Source: Cellulomonas sp. URHD0024 (GTDB lineage Bacteria; Actinomycetota; Actinomycetes; Actinomycetales; Cellulomonadaceae). From it: a DNA stretch of 64,000 bases. Numbering within the stretch: position 1 is the first letter of the stretch; every line of letters begins with the position of its first letter. The translations under genes and the position numbers were made by a program. Positions 44,024 to 54,366 of this stretch are shown here, one piece after another. The notes under the pieces are model-generated. The model was not told the DNA's origin. It searched no databases and was given only the letters and a program-made list of their open reading frames with translations. The stretch is from contig NZ_AUEW01000001.1 of assembly GCF_000426185.1 (NCBI RefSeq), positions 62,001 through 126,000 of the forward strand, written 5' to 3'.

Positions 44024-45658
44024 ATGACTGATCCGGGCGCCCCTGGGCGGGACCTGCACCGAGAGCTCAGTGTCCTGGCGGCCAAGAACGAGCGCCTCAG
44101 TGACGCGCTCGTGGCGGCACGTGAGCAGATCATCGACCTGAAACGCCAGGTGGACGACCTGGCCAAGCCGCCCGGCACGTACGCCACGTTCCTCGGGTCT
44201 CGGGTCGACGGAAGCGTCGACATCATCTCCGCCGGCCGCAAGATGCACGTGGGTGCCAGCCCGTCGCTCGACGTCGCGACCCTGCGCCCGGGCCAGGAGG
44301 TCATGCTCAACGAGGCGCTCACGGTCGTCGAGGCCGGCGGCTACGAGGAGGTCGGCGAGCTCGTCACCGTCAAGGAGCTGCTCGGCACCGACCGTGCGCT
44401 GGTGGTGGGTCGTGGCGACGAGGAGCGCGTGGTCCGCTTCGCGGGCCAGGTCCGCGACGCGCACGTCCGGATCGGCGACGCGCTGACCATCGACTCGCGC
44501 AGCGGCTTCGTCTTCGAGGTCATCCCTCGCGCCGAGGTCGAGGACCTGGTCCTCGAAGAGGTGCCGGACATCGACTACAAGGACATCGGGGGTCTCGGCC
44601 CGCAGATCGAGGCGATCCGCGATGCCGTCGAGCTGCCGTTCCTGCACCCCGAGCTGTTCCGAGAGCACGGGCTCAAGCCGCCGAAGGGTGTCCTCCTGTA
44701 CGGCCCGCCCGGTTGCGGCAAGACGCTGATCGCCAAGGCTGTCGCCCACTCGCTCGCGGCGACGGCGGCTGCTGCCCGAGGTGAGGACACCGCCGACACC
44801 AAGAGCTTCTTCCTGAACGTCAAGGGCCCCGAGCTCCTCAACAAGTACGTCGGCGAGACCGAGCGGCACATCCGCCTGATCTTCGCGCGCGCCCGGGAGA
44901 AGGCGTCGCAGGGGCACCCGGTCGTCGTGTTCTTCGACGAGATGGAGTCACTGTTCCGCACCCGTGGGACGGGCGTCTCGAGCGACGTGGAGACCACGAT
45001 CGTGCCGCAGCTGCTGTCGGAGATCGACGGGGTCGAGCGGCTCGAGAACGTCATCGTCATCGGCGCCTCCAACCGCGAGGACATGATCGACCCCGCCATC
45101 CTGCGACCCGGCCGGCTGGACGTGAAGATCAAGATCGAGCGGCCGGACGCCGAGGGGGCGCGCGAGATCTTCGCCAAGTACCTGGTTGCCAGCCTGCCGA
45201 TCCACCCCGACGACCTGGCCGAGCACGGCGGGTCCCAGTCGGAGGCGGTCGAGGCGATGATCAGCCGCGTCGTCGAGCGCATGTACACCGAGAGCGACGA
45301 GAACCGCTTCCTCGAGGTCACCTACGCGAGCGGCGACAAGGAGGTCCTCTACTTCAAGGACTTCAACTCGGGCGCGATGATCCAGAACGTCGTCGACCGC
45401 GCCAAGAAGTCGGCGATCAAGGACTTCCTGGCCAGCGGGCAGCGGGGGATCCGGGTGGACCACCTGCTGACGGCGTGCGTCGACGAGTTCCGCGAGAACG
45501 AGGATCTGCCCAACACGACCAACCCCGACGACTGGGCGCGCATCTCCGGGAAGAAGGGCGAGCGCATCGTCTTCATCCGGACGATCGTGCAGGGCAAGAA
45601 GGGTGCGGAGGGTTCGCGCACCATCGAGACGGTGACGAGCACGGGGCAGTACCTGTAG
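44024..45658 (+). CDS. arc: Proteasome-associated AAA ATPase ARC/Mpa
   Basis: 544 residues. An N-terminal coiled coil (~12-50, [20 protein letters not shown]) that docks Pup precedes tandem OB folds (~55-190) and the AAA domain. Walker A is GPPGCGKTL (from 227), Walker B VVVFFDE (D305, E306), and the sensor region [20 protein letters not shown] follows. The last residues STGQYL carry the penultimate Tyr that opens the 20S gate. The hexamer recognises pupylated proteins, unfolds them and feeds the PrcAB core. Confidence 0.97.
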   Translation: MTDPGAPGRDLHRELSVLAAKNERLSDALVAAREQIIDLKRQVDDLAKPPGTYATFLGSRVDGSVDIISAGRKMHVGASPSLDVATLRPGQEVMLNEALTVVEAGGYEEVGELVTVKELLGTDRALVVGRGDEERVVRFAGQVRDAHVRIGDALTIDSRSGFVFEVIPRAEVEDLVLEEVPDIDYKDIGGLGPQIEAIRDAVELPFLHPELFREHGLKPPKGVLLYGPPGCGKTLIAKAVAHSLAATAAAARGEDTADTKSFFLNVKGPELLNKYVGETERHIRLIFARAREKASQGHPVVVFFDEMESLFRTRGTGVSSDVETTIVPQLLSEIDGVERLENVIVIGASNREDMIDPAILRPGRLDVKIKIERPDAEGAREIFAKYLVASLPIHPDDLAEHGGSQSEAVEAMISRVVERMYTESDENRFLEVTYASGDKEVLYFKDFNSGAMIQNVVDRAKKSAIKDFLASGQRGIRVDHLLTACVDEFRENEDLPNTTNPDDWARISGKKGERIVFIRTIVQGKKGAEGSRTIETVTSTGQYL

Positions 45659-45703
45659 CCCGTCTGGCGACGGACAGACCGGCGCGCGGTCGCGGGACGA
45701 CCC

Positions 45704-45709
45704 TAGGGT
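45704..45709 (+). promoter_or_regulatory. -10-like TAGGGT, leaderless start of dop
   Basis: Ends 7 nt before GTG 45716; no ribosome-binding site. dop may therefore be transcribed separately from arc. Confidence 0.5.
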
Positions 45710-45715
45710 GGTCCC

Positions 45716-47323
45716 GTGACTGTGCGCCGCGTGATGGGGATCGAGACCGAGTACGGGATCCTCCAGCCCGGCCGACCGCTTGCCAACCCGATGCTGCTGT
45801 CGTCGCACGTCGTCGCCGTGCACGCAGCCGCGCGGGACGGTGCGCGCACGCGTGCGCGGTGGGACTACGACGACGAGGACCCGCTGCACGACGCCCGCGG
45901 GTTCCACCTGCAGCGCGCGTCGGCCCACCCGTCGCTGCTGACCGACGACCCGGAGGCGCCTGCACCCTCGGGCGACGGGCCGCAGGCCCTGCCGCGCGCG
46001 TCCACCGACGAGTACGAGGACCCAGGTGCGGCCAACGTCATCCTCACGAACGGCGCACGCCTCTACGTCGACCACGCGCATCCCGAGTACTCCTCGCCGG
46101 AGGTCACCAACCCGCTCGACGCCGTGCGCTGGGACCGGGCCGGTGAGCGCGTGATGCTGGCGTCGGTGCGGGCCCTCGCCTCGACGCAAGCCCTCCCCGA
46201 CGTGGCCCTGTACAAGAACAACGTGGACGGCAAGGGCGCCACCTACGGCATGCACGAGAACTACCTCGTCGACCGCGCGGTGCCGTTCAACGACCTCGCG
46301 GCACGACTCATCCCCTTCTTCGTCTCCCGCCAGGTCTTCACCGGCGCGGGGCGGGTCGGGGTGGGCCAGCGCGGCGAGGCGGCGGGCTTCCAGATATCGC
46401 AGCGGGCCGACTACATGGAGGCCGAGATCGGTCTCGAGACGACCCTGCGGCGTCCGATCATCAACACCCGGGACGAGCCGCACGCCGATCCCGACCGCTG
46501 GCGCCGGCTGCACGTGATCATCGGTGACGCGACCATGCTCGAGGTCTCCACCTACCTGCGGCTGGGCACCACGTCGCTCGTCCTGTGGCTCATCGAACGG
46601 GCGGTGGCCGAGGGTGGAGCAGGCGGTGCGCTGTCCGTCGTCGACCGACTGACGCTGCGCGACCCGGTGCAGGCGGTCCACCTGATCAGCCACGACGTGA
46701 CCCTGACCGCCCGCGTCGAGCTCGTGGACGGGCGCCGGCTGACGGCGCTCGAGATCCAGCGGGAGTACCTGACCGCTGTACGGAGCGCGCTCGCACACAC
46801 CGGCGACGAGCTCGACGAGCAGAGCGAGGACGTGCTGGACCGGTGGGCATCCGTGCTCGACCGGCTCGCGACCGACCCGGCCAGCTGCGCCCGCGAGGTG
46901 GAGTGGCTCGCCAAGCTCCGCCTGCTCGAGGGAATGCGTCGCCGAGACCACCTGGCCTGGGACCACCCGCGACTGGCCGCGATGGACCTGCAGTGGTCGG
47001 ACGTGCGGCCCGAGCGCGGCCTGTACCACCGGCTCGTGAGCGCGGGCGCCGTGGAGCTGCTCGTCACGCCGGAGCAGGTGAGCGAGGCGGTCCTGCACCC
47101 GCCGCGGGACACCCGCGCGTACTTCCGCGGTGAGGCGGTCGCCCGCTACGGCGCGGAGATCTCGGCCGCGAGCTGGGACTCGGTCGTGTTCGACGTCCCC
47201 GGGGCAGCCACCTTGCAGCGCGTGCCCATGCGCGACCCGCTGCGTGGCACCGCAGCACATGTCGCCGACCTGCTGGACCGGAGCCCGGACGCGGCGTCGC
47301 TGCTGGAGGCGCTCGGAGCCTGA
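45716..47323 (+). CDS. dop: Pup deamidase/depupylase Dop
   Basis: 535 residues from GTG 45716. The Dop/PafA fold starts at [10 protein letters not shown]. An insertion relative to PafA (~40-100, [20 protein letters not shown] through the STDEYEDPG segment) matches the Dop loop that distinguishes it from the ligase. Other conserved blocks are [33 protein letters not shown] and [14 protein letters not shown]. It converts Pup C-terminal Gln to Glu and removes Pup from substrates. Longer than PafA (453). Confidence 0.96.
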   Translation: MTVRRVMGIETEYGILQPGRPLANPMLLSSHVVAVHAAARDGARTRARWDYDDEDPLHDARGFHLQRASAHPSLLTDDPEAPAPSGDGPQALPRASTDEYEDPGAANVILTNGARLYVDHAHPEYSSPEVTNPLDAVRWDRAGERVMLASVRALASTQALPDVALYKNNVDGKGATYGMHENYLVDRAVPFNDLAARLIPFFVSRQVFTGAGRVGVGQRGEAAGFQISQRADYMEAEIGLETTLRRPIINTRDEPHADPDRWRRLHVIIGDATMLEVSTYLRLGTTSLVLWLIERAVAEGGAGGALSVVDRLTLRDPVQAVHLISHDVTLTARVELVDGRRLTALEIQREYLTAVRSALAHTGDELDEQSEDVLDRWASVLDRLATDPASCAREVEWLAKLRLLEGMRRRDHLAWDHPRLAAMDLQWSDVRPERGLYHRLVSAGAVELLVTPEQVSEAVLHPPRDTRAYFRGEAVARYGAEISAASWDSVVFDVPGAATLQRVPMRDPLRGTAAHVADLLDRSPDAASLLEALGA

Positions 47324-47325
47324 CG

Positions 47326-50300
47326 TCAGCTCATCGCGGCGACGTAGCGGACCGCCTCCTTGGCGTCACGGAGCCGACGTTCGTAGGTGAGCCCGAGCCC
47401 GAGGAGGGCCGCCCCTCCCACGGCGAGGATCGGCCACCAGCCCAGCCCGCCGATCGCCTGGCGCGTCACAGGAGCGAGCTGGACGAGCAGCTGGACCAGG
47501 AGAGCCAGCGATCCGACGACGAACGGCGCCTGCCAGCGCCGCGCGGCACCCACCCAGACGGCGAGCAGCCCTCCCGCGATGACGAGGCCGACGCGCCAGC
47601 CGGCACCCGTGGCGAGCGCGGTCAGCGTAGGGACCGCCAGAGCACCGACGAGCCCGGGGCCCAGCGCGAGCCAGGACTGCGTCTCCGGGACCGCACGCAG
47701 ACGGACCGCACCGACCACCAGGGCGAGCAGACCGAGCCCGACGACGATGGCGTCCTGCGGGACCCCGGACTCGTGGTGCAGGGCAGCGTTCGTGCTGAGA
47801 GCGAGAACGAGCGCGCCCATCCAGAACAGGTCGGCCGGCGGCGCGGTCCAGCGAGCTCCACGCCCGCCGGGCAGCAGGGTCGTGCGGGCTGCACCCCGGG
47901 CTGCCAGGTAGGTGCCGAGCGCGGCGCCGACGCCGAACCGCACGACCCCCACGGGTCCGTCGTCGCGGGCGAGCAGCGCGGGCGCGCAGGCCACGAGCAC
48001 GACGAGCCACGGCGTCGCCCTCCGCAGCAGCGGGTCCCGACCGGGCCGGGCGAGCAGCCAGGCGACGCAGGCCCCGGCGAGCAGGGCGGCCGCGGGCAAC
48101 GCCCACGCCTCGATGGCGGGCTGCTGGTGATCGGGCCAGCTCTGCGCGGCGAGCACCACGGCGCGCCGCGTCGGACCGAGCAGGGCGAGAGCCCCGCCGA
48201 CGGCGGCGAGCGCGAGGACCGGGTCGACGACGTCGGCAGCGTGGGGTGCCGGGCGTCGGCGCACGACCACATGGGCTGCGAGGACGAGGACGGTGGACGC
48301 GGCGGTGGCGAGGAGGGTGCGGTCGAGACTTGCACCCCAGAGCACGAGTGGGTCGGAGACCACCGCGGTCGGAACGGTGGCCAGGGCGAGCCCGCTCCCG
48401 AGCAGGACGGCGGCCTGGGCGCCGCCGTATCGCCAGCGCACGAGCCCGACGACGGTGAGCACCGCCCCGAGCGGAGCCAGGTACGCCTCCGGGACCCCGA
48501 CGTCCCGGACGACGAGGGCGCACCACGACGCCGCGACGAGCAGCCCGAGCGCTGCCCAGAGCTCGGCGCGCCGGTCCAGGCGAACCGAGCACACGCCGGC
48601 CACGAGCGCGGCGAGCACGAGGCTCAAGGCGGCGACGGAGGTGCTGTAGCCGCCCGACGCGAGAACTCCGACGGCGACGACGGCCCAGCCGGAGACCTCC
48701 AGCGGGACCCGCCGGTCGGCGAGTCGGACGGGCAGCGCTCCGGCGATCACTGCCGCTACCCCGCCGATCGTCACGATGACGAGGCAGAGTGCGACGGCGT
48801 CCGGCCAGCCGGTCAGTGCGCGCGCCGTGACGAGTGCGAGGACGGTCGTCGGGGCAGCGACCGCGGTCGCCCCGATGACCACCGGCGCCAGCAGCCTCCC
48901 GGGTCCCCACACGGCGACCGCGAGCTCGGCGAGGACCGTGACCGCACAGAGGGCGACCATGGGACCGGCGACCGCAGGCGAGAGCGGAGCTGCGACGGCC
49001 CAGGTCACGCCGCCCACGATGCCGCCGACGGTGAGTGCGACGTGCCGCTCCGGCACGGTGCGCGCCCACCACAGGGCGACGGCCGTCAGGACGGCAACCG
49101 ATGTCGCGGCCGCGACAGTGAGGGCCTCGGCGACGTCGCCCGCGGTCAGAAGCTGTGCCAGTGCTCCCCATCCGAGGACGGAGGTGGCAAGCGTCGAGAC
49201 CGCCCGAGCGAGCTCGGAGCGGCTCCACCAGCGCGACGAGAACGCCACGGCAGCCCCGGCGGCCAGGACCACCCCGATCCACCACGACTGCCCGGCGCTC
49301 GCGACGAGGGCCGCGACCAGACCGACCGTCGCCCCGACGCGCAGGTACCAGCGGAGCCACCCGACTCGCAGGAGCCCTGTCACGGCGGCGGCGGAGCTGG
49401 CCACCACGAGCGCAGCGTTCGCGTGCCCGCCGCCGACGAGCGCGGTCGCGACGAGCACGAGCGTGGTGGTCACTGCCGCGGCGCCGTGCCGAGCCGCGGG
49501 TGCGGCATGGCCGCCGCGCCACCGGGCGACGACCAGGAGGAGCGCCACCAGCGCCACGGATCCACCGAGCTCTCCGGTGGCCCGCTCGAGGGTCCAGCTC
49601 GTGACGGCGGGGTTCGCGACCGTGTCTGCGCCCACCAGCACGAGCCGTCCGAGGGTCGGTACGCCGACTGCGAGCGTGCCGATCGTCGCTGCGTCGGCGC
49701 AGCGTCCGGCCAGCCGCCGTCCACGTAGTCCGCGAGGCCAGCGAGCGACCACGAGCACACCGGCGACCGCGGTGGCTGCAGGCAGCAGCACGGCGTCGAA
49801 CCCTGCGAGCACCGAGGTGATGGTCGCCGCGGTCGCGGTCGACACGCCGACCCAGACGGCCCACGACGAAGCCCGAAGCGCCCCGGCGGCACGATCCTGG
49901 AGCGCGGCCAGCACCGACTGGAGGGTGCCGACGAGTGCGCCGGAGAGGAGTACGGCGACGCAGGACCATGCCCCGCGATCGTCGCCTGAGGTGCTCAGCG
50001 TCCCGACGACTGCGGTGAACCACGCCAGCCCCATCGCGGCGAATGCGAAGACGTCGAGGACGGCGCGCTCGGCGGACAGGTTCGTCCCGCGGGCCCACGG
50101 GACGAAGCGGAGCGTGGCGACCGCCACGACGGCGAGCAGGAGCGTGGCCACGCCGGCCACCGACCCAGCCGTCCCCAGCAGCATCAGCGGAGCGAGCGGG
50201 AGCAGCACCGCGGCACTGACCGTCCCGGCCCGGATCCTGGCCAGGACGCCGTACGCCCCGAGCAGGGTCGCGCAGATGAGGCAGGCGACAGCCGCGTACA

Positions 50301-50952
50301 CCGCGGGGTCGGCGTCAGGGACGAGACCGATCGCGTACACCGCCCACGCGTCGAGGACGACGAGCACGGCTCCGAGCACACCGACCGCCTGCGCCGACCC
50401 GTGCAGCTCGCGGCGCTCGAGGACGACCGCGAGGCCCAGGACGACGATCGTGCCCAAGGCGATGACGGCCCCCCGCTGGGCGACGTCCATGACGTCCCAG
50501 CTGAACACCAGGAACACGAGGCTGGCCATGGCCAGGAGCGCCACGCCGAGGATCTGCAGGACGGTCTGCACCCGCCACGGGACCCGCGGCTTCGCGACCC
50601 GGGGCGGCGGTACGTGCGACGGGGGTGCGAAGCGCGGGACCGGAGCAGGGGACGGGACCGGGGCAGGGGCCGGGCCGGCGGGCACGAAGGTGGGCTGGGC
50701 CGCGTGCGGCGCCGAGACCGCCTGGGCGGCCCTGAACCGTGCGGCCAGCTCGGCCCGTGCCTCGATCGTGGCCACGGCGTCGAGCGACGACTGCCAGATC
50801 TGCCGTCCCGCATCGCCCGAGAGGTCGAGCCAGCACGTGCCACAGGTCGTCGTCACGACCCGGCTGCCACACGCCGGGCACAGCGCGGTGTCCAGGAGGA
50901 CGCGCCGGGCATGGGCCATGGGAGGCGTCAGGTGGATCTCCGGCTCGGTCAT
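47326..50952 (-). CDS. Large SCO7613-C-terminal-domain-like polytopic membrane protein
   Basis: 1208 residues, opposite in strand to the proteasome genes. The N-terminus has a zinc-ribbon-like pair of CxxC (LCPACGSRVVTTTCGTC). A Pro-rich linker (~95-125) follows, then a very long series of hydrophobic helices, roughly 30 to the C-terminus, almost all Ala/Val/Leu. It fits the actinobacterial family named for SCO7613. No catalytic motif is visible. It sits between dop (2-base gap, convergent) and pup (divergent). Its function and any tie to pupylation are unknown. Confidence 0.83.
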   Translation of the reverse strand: MTEPEIHLTPPMAHARRVLLDTALCPACGSRVVTTTCGTCWLDLSGDAGRQIWQSSLDAVATIEARAELAARFRAAQAVSAPHAAQPTFVPAGPAPAPVPSPAPVPRFAPPSHVPPPRVAKPRVPWRVQTVLQILGVALLAMASLVFLVFSWDVMDVAQRGAVIALGTIVVLGLAVVLERRELHGSAQAVGVLGAVLVVLDAWAVYAIGLVPDADPAVYAAVACLICATLLGAYGVLARIRAGTVSAAVLLPLAPLMLLGTAGSVAGVATLLLAVVAVATLRFVPWARGTNLSAERAVLDVFAFAAMGLAWFTAVVGTLSTSGDDRGAWSCVAVLLSGALVGTLQSVLAALQDRAAGALRASSWAVWVGVSTATAATITSVLAGFDAVLLPAATAVAGVLVVARWPRGLRGRRLAGRCADAATIGTLAVGVPTLGRLVLVGADTVANPAVTSWTLERATGELGGSVALVALLLVVARWRGGHAAPAARHGAAAVTTTLVLVATALVGGGHANAALVVASSAAAVTGLLRVGWLRWYLRVGATVGLVAALVASAGQSWWIGVVLAAGAAVAFSSRWWSRSELARAVSTLATSVLGWGALAQLLTAGDVAEALTVAAATSVAVLTAVALWWARTVPERHVALTVGGIVGGVTWAVAAPLSPAVAGPMVALCAVTVLAELAVAVWGPGRLLAPVVIGATAVAAPTTVLALVTARALTGWPDAVALCLVIVTIGGVAAVIAGALPVRLADRRVPLEVSGWAVVAVGVLASGGYSTSVAALSLVLAALVAGVCSVRLDRRAELWAALGLLVAASWCALVVRDVGVPEAYLAPLGAVLTVVGLVRWRYGGAQAAVLLGSGLALATVPTAVVSDPLVLWGASLDRTLLATAASTVLVLAAHVVVRRRPAPHAADVVDPVLALAAVGGALALLGPTRRAVVLAAQSWPDHQQPAIEAWALPAAALLAGACVAWLLARPGRDPLLRRATPWLVVLVACAPALLARDDGPVGVVRFGVGAALGTYLAARGAARTTLLPGGRGARWTAPPADLFWMGALVLALSTNAALHHESGVPQDAIVVGLGLLALVVGAVRLRAVPETQSWLALGPGLVGALAVPTLTALATGAGWRVGLVIAGGLLAVWVGAARRWQAPFVVGSLALLVQLLVQLAPVTRQAIGGLGWWPILAVGGAALLGLGLTYERRLRDAKEAVRYVAAMS

Positions 50953-51073
50953 CGGGAGATCCTGTCAGTGCAATTGACCGCGGGTCAGCGGATCGGCCTG
51001 TGTGTGGACAACGTTCGCCCGTCCGGTCGTCCGAACAGCGAGCACGTGAGCCAGGACCGTCGGAGGATGGGCC

Positions 51074-51079
51074 TAGGGT
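51074..51079 (+). promoter_or_regulatory. -10-like TAGGGT before pup
   Basis: Predicts a ~32-nt leader containing GGGAGG before the pup ATG, a leadered promoter for the pup-prcB-prcA-pafA operon. Confidence 0.5.
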
Positions 51080-51117
51080 GGAGCTGAGCACGTCAGCTGG
51101 CACACCGGGAGGTCACG

Positions 51118-51315
51118 ATGGCTGGTCAGGAACACGTACGCCCACGTCGCGAGGACGAGGAGCCGGAGGACGGTCCGGACACCCCCGCGCCCTCGGCGCC
51201 CAGTGCGCAGTCACGTGACGCGGACGTCGACGCCCTGCTCGACGAGATCGACGACGTCCTGGAGTCCAACGCGGAGCAGTTCGTCCGCGGGTTCGTCCAG
51301 AAGGGCGGCCAGTGA
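51118..51315 (+). CDS. pup: Prokaryotic ubiquitin-like protein Pup
   Basis: 65 residues. The N-terminal half is disordered and acidic ([10 protein letters not shown]). The C-terminal helix [20 protein letters not shown] binds the ARC coiled coil. It ends FVQKGGQ: the terminal Gln must be deamidated by Dop before PafA can attach Pup to lysines. The ATG has GGGAGG upstream. Its stop overlaps prcB (GTGA). Confidence 0.97.
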   Translation: MAGQEHVRPRREDEEPEDGPDTPAPSAPSAQSRDADVDALLDEIDDVLESNAEQFVRGFVQKGGQ

Positions 51316-52148
51316 ACCGGTACGACACGTCCGCCTCTGGGCGGCTGCCGCACGCGTTCACGACGCCCGGCTCGTCGTCGTTCGTGGAGTTCCTGTCCAG
51401 TCACGCACCGCACCTGCTGCCGGGCAGCCGACCCGCCGGGGAGGTGCAGGCGCCGCACGGCACGACGATCGTGTCGCTCACGTTCGACGGCGGCATCGTC
51501 ATGGCGGGGGACCGGCGCGCGACCATGGGGTCGATGATCGCGAGCCGCGACATCGAGAAGGTCTTCCCGGCCGACGAGTACTCGGCGGTCGGCATCGCCG
51601 GTACCGCGGGCCTCGCCATCGAGCTGGTCCGGCTGTTCCAGCTCGAGCTCGAGCACTACGAGAAGATCGAGGGCTCGATCCTCTCTCTCGACGGCAAGGC
51701 GAACCGGCTCGCGACGATGATCCGGGGGAACCTCGGGCTCGCGATGCAGGGGCTCGCCGTCGTGCCGTTGTTCGGTGGCTACGACCTCGACAAGCGGACG
51801 GGCCGGATCTTCTCCTACGACGTCACGGGCGGTCGGTACGAGGAGCACGACCACCACGCCGTGGGATCCGGTTCGGTGTTCGCGCGGGGCTCGCTCAAGA
51901 AGCTGTGGAAGCACGACCTCGACGCACAGGGCGCCGTCCGCGTGGCTGTCGAGGCACTCTGGGACGCGGCCGACGACGACTCGGCCACCGGCGGTCCGGA
52001 CCGCACGCGGGGGATCTGGCCCGTCGTCGCGACGGTGACCGAGTCCGGTTACCTACGGGCCTCCGACGACCAGCTCGCGGCGATCGTCGAGCAGGTCGAG
52101 GACCAGCGGCGAGGGGCTCACCGGGCCCGGGGAGGTGGCCAGCGATGA
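51312..52148 (+). CDS. prcB: 20S proteasome beta subunit PrcB
   Basis: 278 residues from GTG 51312. A 50-residue propeptide ends at APHG, exposing T51 ([20 protein letters not shown]) as the catalytic N-terminal nucleophile. The Asp and Lys partners are in GDRRAT and IEKVFPAD, and [16 protein letters not shown] follows. It is the proteolytic subunit of the core particle. The gene overlaps both pup and prcA by 4 bases, so subunit ratios are likely set by coupled translation. Confidence 0.97.
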   Translation: MNRYDTSASGRLPHAFTTPGSSSFVEFLSSHAPHLLPGSRPAGEVQAPHGTTIVSLTFDGGIVMAGDRRATMGSMIASRDIEKVFPADEYSAVGIAGTAGLAIELVRLFQLELEHYEKIEGSILSLDGKANRLATMIRGNLGLAMQGLAVVPLFGGYDLDKRTGRIFSYDVTGGRYEEHDHHAVGSGSVFARGSLKKLWKHDLDAQGAVRVAVEALWDAADDDSATGGPDRTRGIWPVVATVTESGYLRASDDQLAAIVEQVEDQRRGAHRARGGGQR

Positions 52149-52840
52149 GCATGCCCTTCTACGTCTCGCCCGAACAGCTGATGAAGGACCGGGCCGACTA
52201 CGCGCGCAAGGGCATCGCGCGCGGTCGGTCGGTCGTGGTCCTGCAGTACGACGACGGGATCGCGTTCGCCACGGAGAACGCGTCGCGAGCGCTGCACAAG
52301 ATCTCGGAGATCTACGACCGGATCGGCTTCGGAGCCGTCGGCAAGTACAACGAGTTCGAGAACCTCCGGGTCGCCGGGGTGCGCTACGCCGACCTGCGCG
52401 GCTACTCCTACGACCGGGTGGACGTCACGGCTCGCGGGCTCGCCAACGCCTACGCCCAGACGCTCGGGACCGTGTTCACCACCGAGTCCAAGCCGCTCGA
52501 GGTGGAGATCGTGGTGGCCGAGGTGGGCCAGCAGGCGTCCGGGGACCAGATCTACCGGCTCGCGTACGACGGTTCGGTCACGGACGAGCACGGCTACGTC
52601 GTCATGGGTGGGCAGGCCGAGCGGCTGGGCACGCTCGTCACGGAGGAGTGGCGCGCCGGGATGACGCTGCCCGAGGTGCTCGGACTGGCGGTCCGGACGC
52701 TCGGAGCGCCCGCGGAGGACGGCGGTGAGCACCGGGCGATCCCGGCCTCGCAGCTGGAGGTGGCCGTCTTGGACCGGACGCGGCCGCGTCGGACGTTCCG
52801 TCGGCTCGCGGGTGCCCTGCTGGAGGACCTGCTCGACTGA
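52145..52840 (+). CDS. prcA: 20S proteasome alpha subunit PrcA
   Basis: 231 residues from ATG 52145, overlapping the prcB stop. [20 protein letters not shown] is the gate-forming N-terminus. [20 protein letters not shown] and [20 protein letters not shown] are alpha-subunit blocks. The frame is open upstream inside prcB but not coding there. It forms the outer gating rings with which the ARC C-termini interact. Confidence 0.96.
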   Translation: MSMPFYVSPEQLMKDRADYARKGIARGRSVVVLQYDDGIAFATENASRALHKISEIYDRIGFGAVGKYNEFENLRVAGVRYADLRGYSYDRVDVTARGLANAYAQTLGTVFTTESKPLEVEIVVAEVGQQASGDQIYRLAYDGSVTDEHGYVVMGGQAERLGTLVTEEWRAGMTLPEVLGLAVRTLGAPAEDGGEHRAIPASQLEVAVLDRTRPRRTFRRLAGALLEDLLD

Positions 52841-52872
52841 CCGGCCTTGCACGACACCAGGGAGGTATGGCG

Positions 52873-54234
52873 ATGGACAGGCGGATCTTCGGCCTGGAGA
52901 CCGAGTACGGGGTGACGTGCGCCGCCCAGGACGGGCGCGGGCTGTCGGCCGACGAGGTCGCGCGGTACCTCTTCCGCAAGGTCGTCGCGTGGGGACGCTC
53001 GTCGAACGTGTTCCTGCGCAACGGCTCCAGGCTCTACCTGGATGTGGGGTCGCACCCCGAGTACGCGACGGCGGAGTGCGACGACGTCCGCCAGCTGGTC
53101 ACGCACGACCGAGCCGGCGAGCGCATCCTCGAAGGTCTCGTGGCGGACGCCCAGCAGCGGCTCGAGCACGAGGGGCTGCCGGGCACGATCCACCTGTTCA
53201 AGAACAACACAGACTCGGCGGGCAACTCCTACGGCTGCCACGAGAACTACCTGGTACGCCGGCAGGGCGACTTCTCGCGGCTCTCGGACGTGCTGGTGCC
53301 GTTCCTCATCACGCGCCAGATCCTCACGGGGGCGGGCAAGGTGCTCTCGACGCCGCGGGGAGCCGTCTACTGCTTGTCGCAGCGCGCCGACCACATCTGG
53401 GAGGCAGTCTCCAGCGCGACCACCCGTTCTCGGCCGATCATCAACACGCGCGACGAGCCGCACGCCGACGCCGAGCACTACCGGCGCCTGCACGTCATCG
53501 TCGGAGACTCGTCCATGTCGGAGACGACGACGATGCTCAAGGTCGGCACGACCGACCTGCTGCTGCGCATGATCGAGGCCGGCGTGCCCATGCGGGAGAT
53601 GGCGCTGGAGAACCCGATCCGGGCGATCCGTGAGATCAGCCACGACATGACGGGCATGCACCCGATCACGATGGCGAACGGGCGGACCGTCACGGCGGTC
53701 GACCTGCAGGAGGAGTACCTGACGCGGGTCAGCGACTTCCTTGCGTCGGAGGGTGGGCCGACCCCGGAGAACAAGCAGGTGCTGGACCTGTGGGAGCGCG
53801 GCCTGCGTGCACTGCGCACCGGTGACCTGTCCCTCGTGGACCGCGAGCTGGACTGGGTGATCAAGTACAAGCTCATCGAGCGGTACCAGGCCAAGCACAA
53901 CCTCGAGCTGTCGGACGTGCGCGTCCAACGCCTCGACCTCGCCTACCACGACATCTCGCGGACCGAGGGCCTGTACAACCTGCTCGCGGCCCGGGGCATG
54001 GTCGAGCGGGTCACCACCGACCTCGAGATCTTCGAGGCCACCGCGGTCCCGCCGCAGACCACCCGCGCGAAGCTCCGCGGCGACTTCGTGCGCGCCGCGC
54101 AGGACGCCCGGCGGGACTACACCGTGGACTGGGTGCACCTCAAGCTCAACGACCAGGCGCAGCGCACGGTCCTGTGCAAGGACCCGTTCCGGAGCGTCGA
54201 CGAGCGGGTCGATCGGCTCATCGAGTCGATGTGA
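52873..54234 (+). CDS. pafA: Pup ligase PafA
   Basis: 453 residues from ATG 52873, which has GGGAGG at proper spacing (ATG 52867 is too close to it). [13 protein letters not shown] opens the glutamine-synthetase-like fold. [35 protein letters not shown] and [16 protein letters not shown] are the ATP/Pup-site blocks shared with Dop, but the Dop loop is missing. It phosphorylates the C-terminal Glu of Pup and joins it to substrate lysines. Last gene of the pup operon. Confidence 0.97.
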   Translation: MDRRIFGLETEYGVTCAAQDGRGLSADEVARYLFRKVVAWGRSSNVFLRNGSRLYLDVGSHPEYATAECDDVRQLVTHDRAGERILEGLVADAQQRLEHEGLPGTIHLFKNNTDSAGNSYGCHENYLVRRQGDFSRLSDVLVPFLITRQILTGAGKVLSTPRGAVYCLSQRADHIWEAVSSATTRSRPIINTRDEPHADAEHYRRLHVIVGDSSMSETTTMLKVGTTDLLLRMIEAGVPMREMALENPIRAIREISHDMTGMHPITMANGRTVTAVDLQEEYLTRVSDFLASEGGPTPENKQVLDLWERGLRALRTGDLSLVDRELDWVIKYKLIERYQAKHNLELSDVRVQRLDLAYHDISRTEGLYNLLAARGMVERVTTDLEIFEATAVPPQTTRAKLRGDFVRAAQDARRDYTVDWVHLKLNDQAQRTVLCKDPFRSVDERVDRLIESM

Positions 54235-54283
54235 GGGGTCGCTGACGGGCCGGCAACCTGTCGGGCGACCCAGGTCGGGACCG

Positions 54284-54289
54284 TACAGT
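54284..54289 (+). promoter_or_regulatory. -10-like TACAGT before FKBP lipoprotein gene
   Basis: Lies in the 132-bp gap after pafA and predicts a ~70-nt leader before the GTG at 54367. Confidence 0.4.
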
Positions 54290-54366
54290 GTCCCGGTGCG
54301 TCGGCCGGTCGTCCGGTCGGCGAGGTGTCCCGTGCCACGGGCCCAGCGACCACGAGGAGGACCGAC

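Noticed and set aside
47366..50098. 910-codon minus-strand frame within the large membrane-protein gene
   Set aside because: Arg-rich out-of-frame shadow; the 1208-residue frame has coherent membrane helices and an N-terminal zinc ribbon.
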